A stretch of DNA of 64,000 nt. Origin: Misgurnus anguillicaudatus (taxonomy: Eukaryota; Chordata; Actinopteri; Cypriniformes; Cobitidae). The notes below the pieces were generated by a model. That model saw only the letters and a list, made by a program, of their open reading frames with translations, searched no databases and was not told where the DNA came from. Numbering within the stretch: position 1 is the first letter of the stretch; each line of letters opens with the position of its first letter. A program made the position numbers and the translations under genes. Below are positions 1 through 12,983 of this stretch, in pieces. The stretch is from the NCBI RefSeq assembly GCF_027580225.2, contig NW_027395277.1, positions 558,001-622,000 of the forward strand, written 5' to 3'.

Positions 1-57
1 GGTTTAATGGTTTTGATGGATAGTTTGATGTTGATAACAATGTGTGTCTCATTTAAG

Positions 58-3000
58 GATATTGTGGTTTGATAAATCCTGGATGGGGTAGCTGGTTCAA
101 TGCACTTCTCCAAACTCTCTACATGACTAAAGAATACAGAGATCATGTTATGAGGTAAATTAATAACTTCATTCATTTAATTCTGTAGTGATTCATCAGA
201 GTTTATTACAGTAAATATATCATGCGTTGTTTAGACTGAACACAGGTGATGGGTCTTCTATGGACGAGTTCATTAAAGAGTTAAAGGTGTTGTTCGAAAA
301 GTTGGACACCGAGCAGGGGCCGGTCTCAACAAAATCAACTCAAGACACAGTTCACAAGATCTTTGCATATGGTAAATTAAAGTAAAAAAAATGAATCCAT
401 ATAAATAAATAATATACATTATCGTTAAATTGTTCACATGTTTCATTTTTGTGTTTTTGTTAAAAGGCTTTTTTTGGACAATGCTTAGACAAGAAGATAA
501 ATACCTAAAATGCCTCTGGAAGATACTTATGGCGACTCACTCATCTAAGGTGACTCAAGTTTCTTCCTGTTAGTTTTCACTCTTATCTTATAACTTACTG
601 TCTGTGTCTAAAATCATTTTGATTGGTAGTTGGTAGGATGTTCAAATTTAGTTTTGACTTTGATTGTAGAAACCTCTTGCTTTTTACTGTAAACAATTAT
701 TTCATCATATAATACTGACTACTCTTTCATTGTAACAATTTGATAGCATGCGTAACATATACAGTAACATATAAAGAAAAAACATATTTTTAGTTGTGGT
801 AATATGACTTCGTGATTAAAGCATCAATATTCATAGATTATTAATAAATCTGCTTTCTGACTTTAGATTTTCATGTTTGATGAGGACTATTGTGAAAGAT
901 GTAAATCACGGAATTCTCTTTCAATAACCGGAATCATCTCAGTCTCTGTTGAAGAATTCCAAGATGTGGTATGCAGTTCTGAATTTATCTATTTAAATGA
1001 TTAAATACTCGTTCAGTCTAACTTGATGTTGATAAACTTTATAAAATGTTGACACTAAATTTAAAGGAATAGTCTACTCATTTTCAATATTAAAATGTGT
1101 TATTACCTTAACTAAGAACTGTTGAATCATCCCTCTATCATCTGTGTGTGTGCACGTAAGCGCTGGAGTGTGCTGCGACGCTTCGATAGCATTTAGCTTT
1201 GCCCCATTCATTCAATGGTACCATTTAGAGATAAAGTTAGAAGTGACCAAACACATCAACGTTTTTCCTATTTAAGACGAGTAGTTATACGAGCAAGTTT
1301 GGTGGTACAAAATAAAACATAGCGTTTTTCTAAGCGGATTTAAAAGAGTAACTATATTTTATGGCGTAATAGCACTTTTGGGAGTACTTCGACTCGCCTA
1401 AAAAGTCCGCTCCCCTACTCACTCTCATAATGGGAGAGGGAGGGTGTTACTGCGCCGAGTCGAAGTACTCCCAAAAGTGCTATTACGCCATAAAATATAG
1501 TAACTCTTTTAAATCCGCTTAGAAAAGCACTATGTTTTATTTTGTACCACCAAACTTGCTCGTATAACTACTCGTCTTAAATAGAAAAAACGTTGATGTG
1601 TTTGGTCACTTCTAACTTTATCTCTAAATGGCAGCATTGAATGAATGGGGCTAAGCTAAATGCTATCGTAGCGTCGCAGCGCGCTCCAGCGCTTACGTGC
1701 ACACACACAGATGATAGAGGGATGTATGAACAATTCTTAGTTAAGGTACTAACATAGTTTAATATTGTAAATGAGTAGACTATTCCTTTAATCCTTTACA
1801 ACTGCAGCAGTAAATCTGATAGAAAGAGCTGTGTCATAATTAAATACACTTCATCATCATTATATATGAAACTTTACTTCTTAGATGTTATATTTGATAT
1901 TATTTGATGTGTTTGTTATGTAGGAAGATGCTCTACAGATAAGAAAAGGAATCATAAAGCAGTTCTGTCATCACTGCAATAAACCTCTGGAGACTGCAAG
2001 TAACTTTTCTATCATGTAGAGTGAGGAAAACATCTATTTGAACACCCGGCTATTTTGCAAGTTTTCCAACTTAGAAATCATGGAGGGGTCTGAAATTGTC
2101 ATCGTAGGTGCATGTCCACTGTGAGAGACATAATCTAAAAAAAAATCCAGAAATTACAATATATGATTTTTTAAAACTATTTATTTGTATGATACAGCGC
2201 AAATAAGTATTTAAACACCTGTCTATCAGCTAGAATTCTGACCCTCACAGACCTGTTAGTCTGCCTTTAAAATGTCCACCTCCACTCCATTTATTATCCT
2301 AAATTAGATGCACCTGTTTGAGGTCATTAGCTGCATAAAGACACCTGTCCACTCCATACAATCAGTAAGAATCTAACTACTAACACGGCCAAGACCAAAG
2401 AGCTGTCCAAAGACACTAGATACAAAATTATACATCTCCACAAGGCTGGAAAGGGCTACAGGGAAATTGCCAAGCAGCTTGGTGAAAAAAGGTCCACTGT
2501 TGGAGCAATCATTAGAAAATGGAAGAAGCTAAACATGACTGTCAATCTCCCTCGGACTGGGGCTCCATGCCAGATCTCATCTCGTGGGGTCTCAATGATC
2601 CTAAGAAAGGTGAGAAATCAGCCCAGACTACACGGGAGGAGCTGGTCAATGACCTGAAAAGAGCTGGGACCACCGTTTCCAAGGTTAATGTTGGTAATAC
2701 ACTAAGATGTCATGGTTTGAAATGGCACAGAAGGTTCCCCTGCTTAAACCAGCACATCTCCAGGCCCGTCTTAAGTTTGCCAATGACCATTTGGATGATC
2801 CAGAGGAGTCATGGGAGAAAGTCATGTGGTCAGATGAGACCAAAATAGAAGTTTTTGGTCATAATTTCAATAAGCGTGTTTGGAGGAAGAAGAATGATGA
2901 GTACCATCCCAAGAACACCATCCCTACTGTGAAGCATGGGGGTGGTAGCATTATGCTTTAGGGGTGTTTTTCTGCACATGGGACAGGGTGACTTCACTGT

Positions 3001-6000
3001 ATTAAGGAGAGGATGACCGGGGCCATGTATTGCGAGATTTTGGGGAACAACCTCCTTCCCTCAGTTAGAGCATTGAAGATGGGTCGAGGGTGGGTCTTCC
3101 AAAATGACAATGACCCGAAGCACACAGCCAGGATAACCAAAGAGTGGCTCTGTAAGAAGCATATCAAGGTTCTGCCATCTCCAGACCTAAACCCAATAGA
3201 GAATCTTTGGAGGGAGCTCAAACTCTGTGTTTCTCAGCTACTGGCCGGAAACCTGACTGATCTAGAGAAGATCTGTGTGGAGGAGTGTGTACAAACCTGG
3301 TGAAAAACTACAGGAAAAACTACAGGAAATGTTTGACCTCAAACAAAGGCTACTGTACCAAATATTAACATTGATTTTCTCAGGTGTTCAAATACTTATT
3401 TGCAGCTGTATCATACAAATAAATTGTTAAAACAAATCATACATTGTGATTTCTGGATTTTTTTTAGATTATGTCACTCACAGTGGACATGCACCTACGA
3501 TGACAATTTCACCCCCTCCATGATTTCTAAGTGGGAGAACTTGCAAAATAGCAGGGTGTTCAAATACTTATTTTCCTCACTGTAGTTAGTAAATATTTAC
3601 ACCTGTTCTGATGGTGTGAAGTTGTGAAATGTTACATTATGAAAAATAAGCCTTAGATATCGGCAGAGAGGTTTATGTCAGACTGTGGCCTTATTCACAA
3701 TGCAAACTTTAGGGAATGACAACCACATTTCAATGTGAGAGTAAATCCCTAAATGATCGTTCCATGTCTGTACGGATCGAGACTCACTCCTAAAAATGCG
3801 ATGATTGACACATACTGTATGTAACCATAGTAACATTCTGACGTCTCGTGGTTATCATTTACTGACCAAAAATAATATTAAAGCGTTAATGTTTTGCGAT
3901 AAACTCTGTCTTGGCATTGACATTGAAGTTTCGGTCATTTGTGAGACTGCTTCTCTCAGCGCTGTCTTGCAGTGTTACCAGCTCCACTTAATTTTTTGGG
4001 CTAACAAATCGCTGTGGCACTTAAACATTTATATCTTTGCTCATGAAGCGATCAGGTTTTTCATGTTTGAGTGTTTGGTATTTATTTCAGTTTATCATGA
4101 GATTTTTCTTGTTTGCTGTTTTTTCCTGACAACACTAGTAAGCAAATGCTTTCTTCACAAGATTTTATCCCCTTCTATGCATTTATTTTTTTAGAAGAGA
4201 GACATGTGTCGTGTCCATGATGCGCAAACGTTCATCAATAACTAGTTATTCAGTTTAGTTCTGTATGACCTACACAGTCAATGCATTTTGTGAGAGTTAA
4301 TTAAGTAGTAAAATGTGGTTGTCAGTCACTCCCATTAATGACTTAAGTTTGTGTGTACAGAACAGGATTAAACATTAAAAGGTGAAGTGACAACTGAATT
4401 TATATGCAGTGTGTAATGTTTTAATCTCAGTTACAGCAGAGCACCACAATTTACTGAATATAATTTAAGCTTCATTCGGAGTTATTATCTCTTCAGAAAC
4501 AAAAGATCCAGTCACAAAAAATACAGATTTTACATTTGAGGAGATTCAAAGGAAAAAGAATAGAGAAAAGTGAACTGGAAGTGATCATTCATCCTCATTT
4601 AAAGGTAATAAAATATTGTTTGTGTGTTTTCCAGTTTTTTTTATGAAATATAGAATAATCAGCTATCATAAAGTTTGTCTTTAATTTCAGGTTTCCTCTC
4701 ATGAGTTTGAGCTCTATGCCATAATAAACCACTACGGCTTATATGATAATGGACACTTTAATGTAGACATCAAATGTGAAAATCAACAATGGAATCGCTT
4801 TGATGGAACCCACGTGTGTGAGGTATTTACATATATTTATATTAATGTGTTACCGTATTTTCCAGGGTATAAGTCACACTTTTTTCATAGTTTGGCTTGT
4901 CCTGTAACTTATTGTCAGGTGCGATTGATATGAAATTAATTCATAATGACGAACATGAACCAAGAGACAAACATTATGTCTACGGCCACGAGAGTCCGCT
5001 ATATGCTGCTCTTGTATTTATGTAATTCAATGGATTCAGTGATGTGGAATGAGTTCGGGAGCTCGGTGAACTTGATTCTTGTTGGCTTTTTATGTTAATT
5101 TTGCCTATTCAGCCTCCCAGGTATGTTCTGTATGCTATTGTGTTAGCTGAGTAACTGTTAATGTTACATTAACATGTACGGACACCTATTTAGTCTGCTG
5201 TTCTGTGCTATTGTTTGGTTGAATAACTTGCCTTTCCAGAAATGTCTGATCTTGGGCTTCTGTTCTTGGGTGAAATAATTTTCTAAATAAATGAAACTTG
5301 TAGTCCAGTGCAAGTTATATATGTTTTTCCTCTTCATGACACTTTTTTGATTGAGGCGACTTATAGTCCAGAGCGACTTATAGTCCAGAAAATACAGTAA
5401 CATTTTTTCCTGACAATATTAAATCATAATCTGATCTTGTTTCTGGGTGATTTTTCTTTAGAGTAATTTGAACAATCTTTCACAAAGAGACGAGAACTTC
5501 GTGTACAGGTACAGTATCTGCTATCTTTCATTAACTGTGATATTATTGTTATGAAGATGATTAAATGAATGTCTTTACAGGTCTTCAAGTGCTTATATGC
5601 TCTTCTACAGACCCAAAAAACACAGTGAGTAACACATTATATACTGATGTTATGTGTTGTTGATCTTTGATTTATAATGCAGCGTATAAAAGTCCTGTGA
5701 TGTGACACGCTGTTCTTCATCTAAAGCGACAAACTGTAAAGCAGAAATACAGAGTAGAGTTTGATATCTATTATTAATTTATCTACTGGAGGTTACGTCT
5801 CTCTGATTAAGTGTTTTAGTAAAGTTACTGAGACTTTCAAAGAGGAATCTGGAGTTTGTTGTTGAATATAAACCAGTAAGAGTTAAAATAATAATCAGTG
5901 TGACTCTGTTTTAAATGTTTATCATTTCATCTTTAACATGAGAGTAAAGTGTCACTCACACTTTTATGTTTATATTAAAGATTCATGAATGCAGTCGTGT

Positions 6001-6202
6001 GAATCGTTCATAAAAGAAGATGAAGGTACTGTATGAGAATCTATTGTTTTCTAACATCTGTCATTAGGTCTGAAATTGAGTTTCATGATTAATATTTTTA
6101 TTTTTAATTGAATGACTAACAGCACATTTTAAATTTGATAAAGTAACATGAACACAAATCATCTTTGTGATTGTAGGTCTGGACTGCATGGACATCAGAT
6201 GA
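58..6202 (+). CDS. SNTX-USP fusion gene copy 1, 3' (USP) part only
   Basis: Ten exons encode the C-terminal 282 residues of a gene whose SNTX half lies upstream of the window. Exons: 58-154, 235-371, 467-549, 867-968, 1924-1995, 4497-4604, 4691-4822, 5462-5508, 5581-5624, 6177-6202 (TGA). Every junction keeps frame. The fold is a compact ubiquitin-specific protease: a Cys-box-like segment ([16 protein letters not shown]), two CxxC-type zinc-ribbon arms (exons 4 and 5), a QIxxLRRF-like strand, the His box (GHFNVDI...WNRFDGTHV) and the terminal AYMLFYRP motif. The catalytic Cys position is Ser, while His and Asp remain, so protease activity is doubtful. The intron after exon 5 has a GC donor. 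Introns carry a TTAA MITE, a Tc1 element and another MITE. A possible polyadenylation signal AATAAA is at 6651. Alternative: a decaying pseudogene, but the frame is open throughout. Confidence 0.82.
1065..1787. mobile_element. MITE with very long inverted repeats, TTAA target
   Basis: Two arms of about 320 bp are inverted copies of each other, starting AGGAATAGTCTAC and ending GTAGACTATTCCT. Both ends are flanked by TTAA (1061-1064 and 1788-1791). The matching intron of copy 2 (near 21030) has a single TTAA and no insert, which fixes the borders. No transposase is present, so it is non-autonomous, of piggyBac- or Kolobok-like target preference. Relatives lie at 62797-63201 and 39697-39960. 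Confidence 0.8.
2019..3582 (+). mobile_element. Tc1/mariner element in intron 5 of copy 1
   Basis: Inverted termini (GAGTGAGGAAAA at the left, TTTTCCTCACTG at the right) are flanked by TA at 2017-2018 and 3583-3584. The paralogous intron of copy 2 (about 21250) reads through without it. The terminal repeats are about 200 bp long, and the body encodes a broken transposase. It lies in the sense orientation of the host gene. Confidence 0.88.
2385..3303 (+). pseudogene. Tc1-type transposase, inactivated
   Basis: The reading frame resembles fish Tc1 transposases: an N-terminal paired-like helix-turn-helix region, the strand around [13 protein letters not shown] holding the first catalytic Asp, then [10 protein letters not shown] and the DLNPIENLW motif holding the last acidic residue. 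The expected start codon is ACG, and frame changes split the coding region near 2520, 2700 and 2960. It cannot make a full transposase. A close relative lies in reverse at 26570-27281. Confidence 0.85.
3583..4496. other. rest of copy 1 intron 5, no gene seen
   Basis: This is the remainder of the intron between USP exons 5 and 6. It aligns by eye with the copy 2 intron at 21240-21906 apart from small indels. The open frame at 3805-4194 is not conserved in copy 2 and is not believed to be coding. Confidence 0.6.
4854..5400. mobile_element. MITE with CCGTATTTTCC termini
   Basis: The left end (ACCGTATTTTCCAGGGTATA) and right end (CTTATAGTCCAGAAAATAC) are inverted matches. Copies 2 and 3 lack it in the same intron between exons 7 and 8. 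It matches a well-known type of interspersed fish repeat with ACTTATAGTC motifs. No coding capacity. Confidence 0.7.
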
Positions 6203-6700
6203 AATCTAGAAGAGTTTCTTTGACTTTTTTAAACCTTTTACAGATTCACAAAATGCATCTCAACATATAATCGCAAATGCTTTACATTGCATGCCTTTAC
6301 ATATTATTTAGTTGACATTATTTTACAAATTACCTTAAAAACATAATATCTGTGTGTTAAAACAAAACATTTATGTGTTTAATGTTTAATATTGATAATG
6401 TAGCTTATAGCAGTGCATAGACTAATCACTTTTCATAAAATACACATTATAATCAACATTATAGATCAAATATCTGAGTTTTCAAATGATTAGTTGGTTG
6501 TTAGGGATACTTTAGTAAATGAACACATACATGCTATCAGCTGGTGGTATTTTTCTGCACATTGAGACTGTAAAACTTTGTCTCTGATGAACAAAATTTA
6601 AATTAAAATAAAAATTTGCTCTTGATCATAAGCCGATCAGTTTTTTGTGCAATAAAATCAAGCATCTATGTTTTTATACCAGCAAAAGCCGACACTGAGT
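6203..6700 (+). other. 3' UTR and flank of copy 1
   Basis: The sequence after the stop codon aligns with 24118-24610 downstream of copy 2 and more loosely with 38550-38850 downstream of copy 3. AATAAA at 6651 is the best polyadenylation candidate. The duplication unit therefore includes the 3' flank. Confidence 0.55.
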
Positions 6701-6917
6701 ATAAACTGAACATGACACCATTGACAAGTGACACTATGAAGATGGGTGAAGCATTTTTATAAACTAAATTCAAAGGATGCAACCATTTTTTAATATATTT
6801 GAGTTAATTTAGGCTACATACCCAAGTACGTGAACAAGTATATAACACTGTGCTACAGGTTTCGCAAAAATCTCAAATATTGGGCCTTAAACATTTCAGT
6901 TATATTTTATTAATTTA

Positions 6918-7440
6918 ATTCAATTCAGTTTTATTTATACAGCGCTTTTCACAATTGTTTAATTGTTTCAAAGTAGCTTAAATAGATGCAGGAGAAAACA
7001 CAGAACAATCATAAAACATAAACAGCAGAATACAGCGGTGAAAAAAACCCTAGGAGAAAAACCCTGAGGGAAAAGTCCAGGGAAAAAAACCCTTGGGAGA
7101 GAACCAGACATAGCTGACTCTATAGATGATATATTATATAATAGGTACGATTTTATAAAATTTTATGGGGATTAAAACATTATATTGGTCTGACGTGATG
7201 ACCTCCACGGCAGCTGGAACTATAGGTTTGTCAGTCCCATTGTCCTCGGAAAGGAGACAGGGACACAGTATTGGAGTTTATAATATGCTTGGTTCCAGAT
7301 AGGCTAGCTATTGCGGCATGAGTATTTTACCCAGACGAGTTATGTAAATGCTTTGTTCCCGACACGCTAACTACTGCGGGATAAGAATATTTACTAGACA
7401 AATTATGTGAATGCTTTGTTATTACTCAAATTACACAGCC
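6918..7440. repeat. interspersed fish repeat
   Basis: It begins with an AATTCAATTCAGTTTTATTT-type motif, typical of a very abundant fish repeat, and continues with A-rich text and the phrase GGGAGAGAACCAGACATAG. No open frame. Family assignment is from memory of the motif only. Confidence 0.5.
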
Positions 7441-7617
7441 TACAACAGGGGTAGGCAGCGTGGGTCCTGGGGTGCCAATGTCCTGCAAATATTAGCTCCA
7501 ACCCTAAATCTTCACAATATAGGGTTAAACATGGGTTGAACCCCAAACGATAACATGAAGGCATATTTATGAAAATGTAAAGAGGGTATAAACAACCATC
7601 GTAGGATAGAGTGCACT

Positions 7618-7710
7618 CTAAAAATGGCTGGGTTATTTTTTACGCATAATGGTTAAATATTGGACAGAACACACCGCTGGGTTAAAAGTGACCCAATGCT
7701 GGGATTGCAA
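7618..7710. repeat. half of a palindromic GGGTTATTTTT MITE
   Basis: It matches one arm of the palindromic element at 45045-45255 (CTGGGTTATTTTT...GGTAAATATTGGACAGAAC). The other arm is missing. Confidence 0.6.
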
Positions 7711-7725
7711 TTAAACACACATAGA

Positions 7726-9543
7726 TGATTCTCATAAAATCCAGACTTTTTTTAAAAGCCCTTGAAGCCAATTTTTTGCAAATATAAGATTAAGGTCTGA
7801 ACTTACTATAACAATTATTTTTAGAGGATTTAAAAATATTTCCTATCCACACTATTCCTGAGGTAAATGCGGGCGACGCCATCTTGAGCTCAGATGGGTA
7901 AAACTTCCGGTGAGCCACTACAGCTAATAGTAGTCCTATTGCGAGGGATACGAGTCTGCCGTTTTGACTGGCATTTTAATGCTTATTATGAAATCCAGGA
8001 AGATCGGCATAATTTGTGCAGTTAGGGGTTAACATAATAGATGATACAAACGCAGGAAATCTTTACAAAACGGTTGTTTTTACTATAATACACGCACAAG
8101 AACTGAATGTTTATGTGGCGCACGTGCATCTATTAACTGTATCCACACATCCATCCAGTAAAACCTTTCATAGAAATTGACAGTGAACAATAAATACAAT
8201 AATTATTCAAAAACAACATATTATGCTGATAAAAATATGCTGATTTATTTATTCTGCTACTATATATTATTACAAAAATGAGATTACAGTACATAATATA
8301 TAGTCTACGACATTAACTGCTTATTAGTTAATGTTTATAATAGTTTGTGATGGGATGTGTTTACGCATACCGTTACTTTTGTTGTGTTTTAAATGAATTT
8401 TTTAAGCAAATAATTTCATAAGCTCATGTCTTATTTACTGTATAATATTTTCATAAAACGAAAACTGAAAACATGTAATAGGAGTTTAATATGTTTATTA
8501 TGGTTTGTTTAAATAACTTACATTGTATTGAATGAGAAGCATAAGTTACTGCTGCTGTCGGATCGCGTGAAGCTTGATGTGTAGCCATAAAAACTCGATA
8601 AGTCGATTAAAAATTGCCGTTTAAAAAAACCTCACACCAGGGACAGTTGTGAAATTTTAAACCATCACCTGAAACGTTTAAAAACAAGAAGTCTCTGTAT
8701 ATTCCATGTATTAAACACTCGACTGACTGTCCCACTGTAGAGATACGACATGTCTCTGTGCTTTTATTTGCACATTGAAGATCCGTCACCCCCGAGGAAC
8801 AACATGAAACGATTGAATATATCTTGATGTATCAGGACACTTCTTAATTTCATCCTCACACTGATGAAATTATGACCGTAATCATCATGGAAATCACCGG
8901 CTCTGGTCCAGTGACAGTACGCGCCGGAAGTCACACCCACAATTCGCGCAAAGCGTCATGGGGCGTAGGAGTAGTGTGGATAGAATTATTTAAATTTTTT
9001 AGATTATCATTATCAAAAATTCTCATTACTGCAACATGATATTACATTAAATATATGCATTTACAAACTCATGTTTCGGTAATGAGAACTAAAAAGTTGT
9101 CTAGGTACTATGACAAACAAAATTTCTTCTCAAAACTTTTATCTGGAAAGAAAAAATAAGAACTGCTTACGTGGTAGCATCTTGAGTGTCACAGTCAATT
9201 ATGTCCCTTCCAACCATTTTATTTAATGTTAGTTCCTTGAGGACTTAAACAATGATTAAAAATTGTTGCGGAGGATGAGAAAATTTTTCTTGGACACATT
9301 TATATTCCTTATTATTATCTCTACATTTACCAATGATCACCAAATACCACATTTTTTTACTGTAAATGTTTATAGTATAACATGCATTGAAGCTTTTTCT
9401 TTTTTAGATTTTTTCATTATAAATATTCCATGTTAAAGAACCCAAATCCAGTCATGGACACGTTACGGTAATGAAAATTTTTTCCCATAAATGTTGAAAA
9501 AAATGTTTCATGAAACGTCATAAGTCTAATTTCGCGAGAATCA
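7726..9543. mobile_element. 1.8-kb non-autonomous DNA element upstream of copy 2
   Basis: Its ends are imperfect inverted repeats: TGATTCTCATAAAATCCAGA at the left, and the reverse complement of the right end reads TGATTCTCGCGAAATTAGAC. The matching sequence before copy 3 (near 25245-25270, GATTGCAATTAAAC... then ATTCTTACAATGAC) is uninterrupted, which supports an insertion before copy 2. No transposase was recognised. The short open frame at 8607-8789 has no support. Confidence 0.6.
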
Positions 9544-9779
9544 CCCAGATTTAATTCTTACAATGACAATAAAAAATATACTTTCTTCTAAATTAAATTT
9601 TTTTTGTATTTCTAAATGTTTTTTCTACATACTTCTATAAAAAATATTTTGGTGGGTCCTGAGATTATACCGGTCGGGGTTACGTAATGAAAATATTTTT
9701 GAACCACTAAGTGCATGTTATGCAGTTGTGACTATAAAATATATTTATTTTAGAATATAGTCCATATTTTAAGTTTTGG

Positions 9780-10015
9780 TGTTTGGGATTAGATCATTGG
9801 ACTTGTTTCTACGCAGTTCTGCCGACCGTGGTGCAGCCGACCCTGGTGCAGTTTATTTAACTGAAATAAACCAGGCTTGATGACGTGTGCAGCCTGCATA
9901 TGTGACCTCAGGAGGGCGCAGCCTTCGTTTGAGAAACAGTTATAGTACAACCCAATGACAGGGTGATTACAGTAATGTAGTTCAGCTCCTCTGGGACAGA
10001 AGGGTTTTGATGAAG
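9780..10015 (+). promoter_or_regulatory. promoter region and untranslated first exon of copy 2
   Basis: The block aligns closely with 25480-25903 before copy 3 and ends in a good donor (GATGAAG|GTGAGT at 10015). The nearest downstream acceptor shared by both copies precedes the start-codon exon (13589; 27640). I infer an untranslated first exon ending at 10015. Compared with copy 3, about 215 bp around 9840 are missing, including the interferon-response element. The start of transcription is not visible. Confidence 0.5.
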
Positions 10016-10537
10016 GTGAGTGAATTAACCTTTATAAAATAATCAGCACATAGACACATTTATATAAATCTTTATAGAAACAAGTTTTGATGTAATTTAA
10101 TAGATTGAAACAATATATATATTTATTTATTTATAAATTGTAATGTTAATTAAAATATTTTTAAATTAATGTAAAATGTGAATAAATGTATAGACTAATT
10201 TCCTTTATTTCTTTCTTATGTAAACTATGACTTGACAATTTCATTGTAATGGACAAAATCCACTGCTTACTGTTTAATTGAGCAACACTAAATATACTGT
10301 GCACAGGACCGTGGACAGAACATTTCGTTTTTATGGGGGGCACACTTTTTAATAAAGTGAGAAACAGGCTGAACAACTTCTTCAAACTTGAACAAAATTT
10401 TCAGTTTCACAAACAACACAATATTCAGTGGCGGCTGGTGCCACAACAGTTTAGGAGGGGCACACTTTCAGAGGAGTTTTATGTTCAGATAAGAGAATAT
10501 GTTTTTTGAAAATTTGAATATGGGAGATAAAAACAAT

Positions 10538-10702
<165 letters not shown>

Positions 10703-11238
10703 CCTACCATTAATTACACAATATCACTACAGCATTGTCACCAAATATTTTGTGCTATGACTCATTTGATATTTGACCCGATGATCTTCATCTGCCATGC
10801 ATTATATAAACTTGTTAATGATAATCTTGTTTAATGAATTGTAGCCTAATTATGTCTTAATAACTTATGGAACGTAAATAATCTTTTCCATATTTAGTGA
10901 GGACACTGTTCTATGCAGGTACATACAGGGTCTCAAACTTCCCAGCCCGCCCTCCTCATGTATGCAGGCCACGTCTACTGTCAAAATATAACATAATCCG
11001 AACACAAAAAAGATTAAGAGGCCGTTGCGTCTTAAAAATCTTGTTAAACGTGGGTCAAGCCACTTCCTTTTTTCCAAAGCACCCTGGGAGTTGCTATGGA
11101 ATAACAGAGATGTAACTAACTACTGTATGCAAGTGTCATGGATCTGTCTTGTGTTTTGGAGTTCGTGGTTTTTACTTTGGAAACTCGTATTTTAAAATTT
11201 GTCATGTCATTTTCATGTTGTAGTCCTTCTTGTGTCTT

Positions 11239-11660
11239 GGGCTGCATCCGAAACCGCATACTGTATAGTAGGTACTGAATTAGATGAAGTACCTACTTAC
11301 TTAGCGTTAAAACAGTAGGTACTGTATAGTATGAATCCTGGTAGTATGAATGAGATTCGGACATACTACATCCGCCATGTTGCTACATCACGTGACATAC
11401 GTCGTCATCACGTCATGTCATTTCAGCGCGAAAACAACAGCATGCCTCGTCTTCTTCGTTGGATAACTCCTCTCCCGGGGCATCATGGGATAGTGAAGCG
11501 TCCATCGTATGCACACTGCAAAATCTAACCGGAAGTAGTAGGTCATCTGGGTACTTTTCGCACACTGTTTTTCGAATACTATGTATTCGGACATACTACT
11601 CGCCTCGCCTACTGCTTTTCGCGTACTATATAGTAAGTAGTAGGCTGTTTCGGACGCAGC
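11239..11660. mobile_element. MITE with GGCTGCATCCGAAAC termini
   Basis: The left end GGGCTGCATCCGAAACCGCA and right end TGTTTCGGACGCAGC are inverted. The interior repeats AGTATG/TACTAT motifs typical of this abundant fish family. It is non-coding and lies in intron 1 of copy 2. Confidence 0.7.
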
Positions 11661-11870
11661 ATTGGTCATTGTAGTCTTCAGGTGTCCCTTGTTACCCTTG
11701 ATTAGTCTGTATATTTAAAGAGCACATATGGTCCGATTCATGGGTTTACATTTCCTTTTGTGTTTGTGTATTAGTACATGTAAACGATATGCAAAAGGTA
11801 CAAATCCCAAAGTAAACAATGACACTAAAGTCATCGTCTCCAATGTAAATCTCTTTTTTTGGACTACAAC

Positions 11871-12975
11871 CAGTGCTTTAAGTGGCCCAAAAGAGGTGCC
11901 GTTTTTTTTTTTTTTGATGACTCCACTCCTCCTATATTGAAGGGGTTTTATATTCAGCAGTCAACAGACGACCTTGTAAAAATAATAAATCCTTTTATAA
12001 GTTTGTGGATTTGCTTGAGCTAGAAATAGCTACGGAACATAAATGAAATGTGTAAAAGGATTTTGAAAAAATCCCCCTAGAAAGAGTTACCGTAGAAAAA
12101 GCTATTGAACATAAATAAAATGTGCATTTTCAACATGCTAAAACTAGTTGTTCAAATAGAAAGAGCTTGAAAATTAACTTTAAAATGACACCAAGACCAT
12201 GTCTATGGGTTTAAGAATAACAAAATACTGGCCATTTGAAACTTGAAAGTCATCACTTTATTTCGTCCCATTGTTTTCCATTTTGCAGGTGGTAAAACTA
12301 CTGTGCACATCGTTCAAATTCATTGAAATTTTGTTCACTTGTAGTTTAGCAATTAAACTAAATGTATATTACAATTTCAATAATGTTTTTACTCTGCACA
12401 TTGTCTGAGGAAATCCAAAGTTGCGTTGAACAGAACCAAACTGACAGCTGCGATAGCAGAGATTGTTACAAACCTACAAAAGGGTATTGGATAAAGCTTG
12501 CGTCTGACCTGCAGATGTCAGCCAGCGGGTCCTCTGATTCTGACCTTGTTCTTTTACTACTCAGAGTCTTAATAAGTGTTAAGGCATATTAAGTGTTCAT
12601 TGTATTTTCATTTTAACCGAGCAGCTATGGTTGCGCGTTTCACACACAAACACACACCTCTCCAGACCACGTTGACCATGACTGACAGCAGCAAAAACGA
12701 AGCATGCACTTTTAACTTGTAAAACTCAAGGTTGTATGGGTAATGTAGTCTCTGCTCTCGGTGGGACGAATTAGGAAGCGTACATTGTGAAGGGCGCTCT
12801 GAATACGGCAGCGCAGCCAAAGGATTAACTTAAAATTTAAATAGATATGCAAATGAATGTTCCTGTACACTAAAAGCACATTCTGGGCACACAGAGAGGT
12901 GGTGGTACTCTCAAGAGCTATTTTTGGAAGTGACAGTACTGAGTACTGGTGCGTACCAGCCCACTTAAAGCACTG
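11871..12975. mobile_element. hAT-type non-autonomous element with 8-bp target duplication
   Basis: The ends CAGTGCTTTAAGTGG and CCACTTAAAGCACTG are perfect inverted repeats over 15 bp. They are flanked by identical 8-bp copies of ACTACAAC (11863-11870 and 12976-12983). No transposase frame. It appears to sit inside another, older repeat (roughly 11715-13400). Confidence 0.88.
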
Positions 12976-12983
12976 ACTACAAC

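Noticed and set aside
3805..4194. 129-codon open frame in intron 5 of copy 1
   Set aside because: Hydrophobic low-complexity product; the aligned intron of copy 2 breaks the frame, and there are no splice signals.
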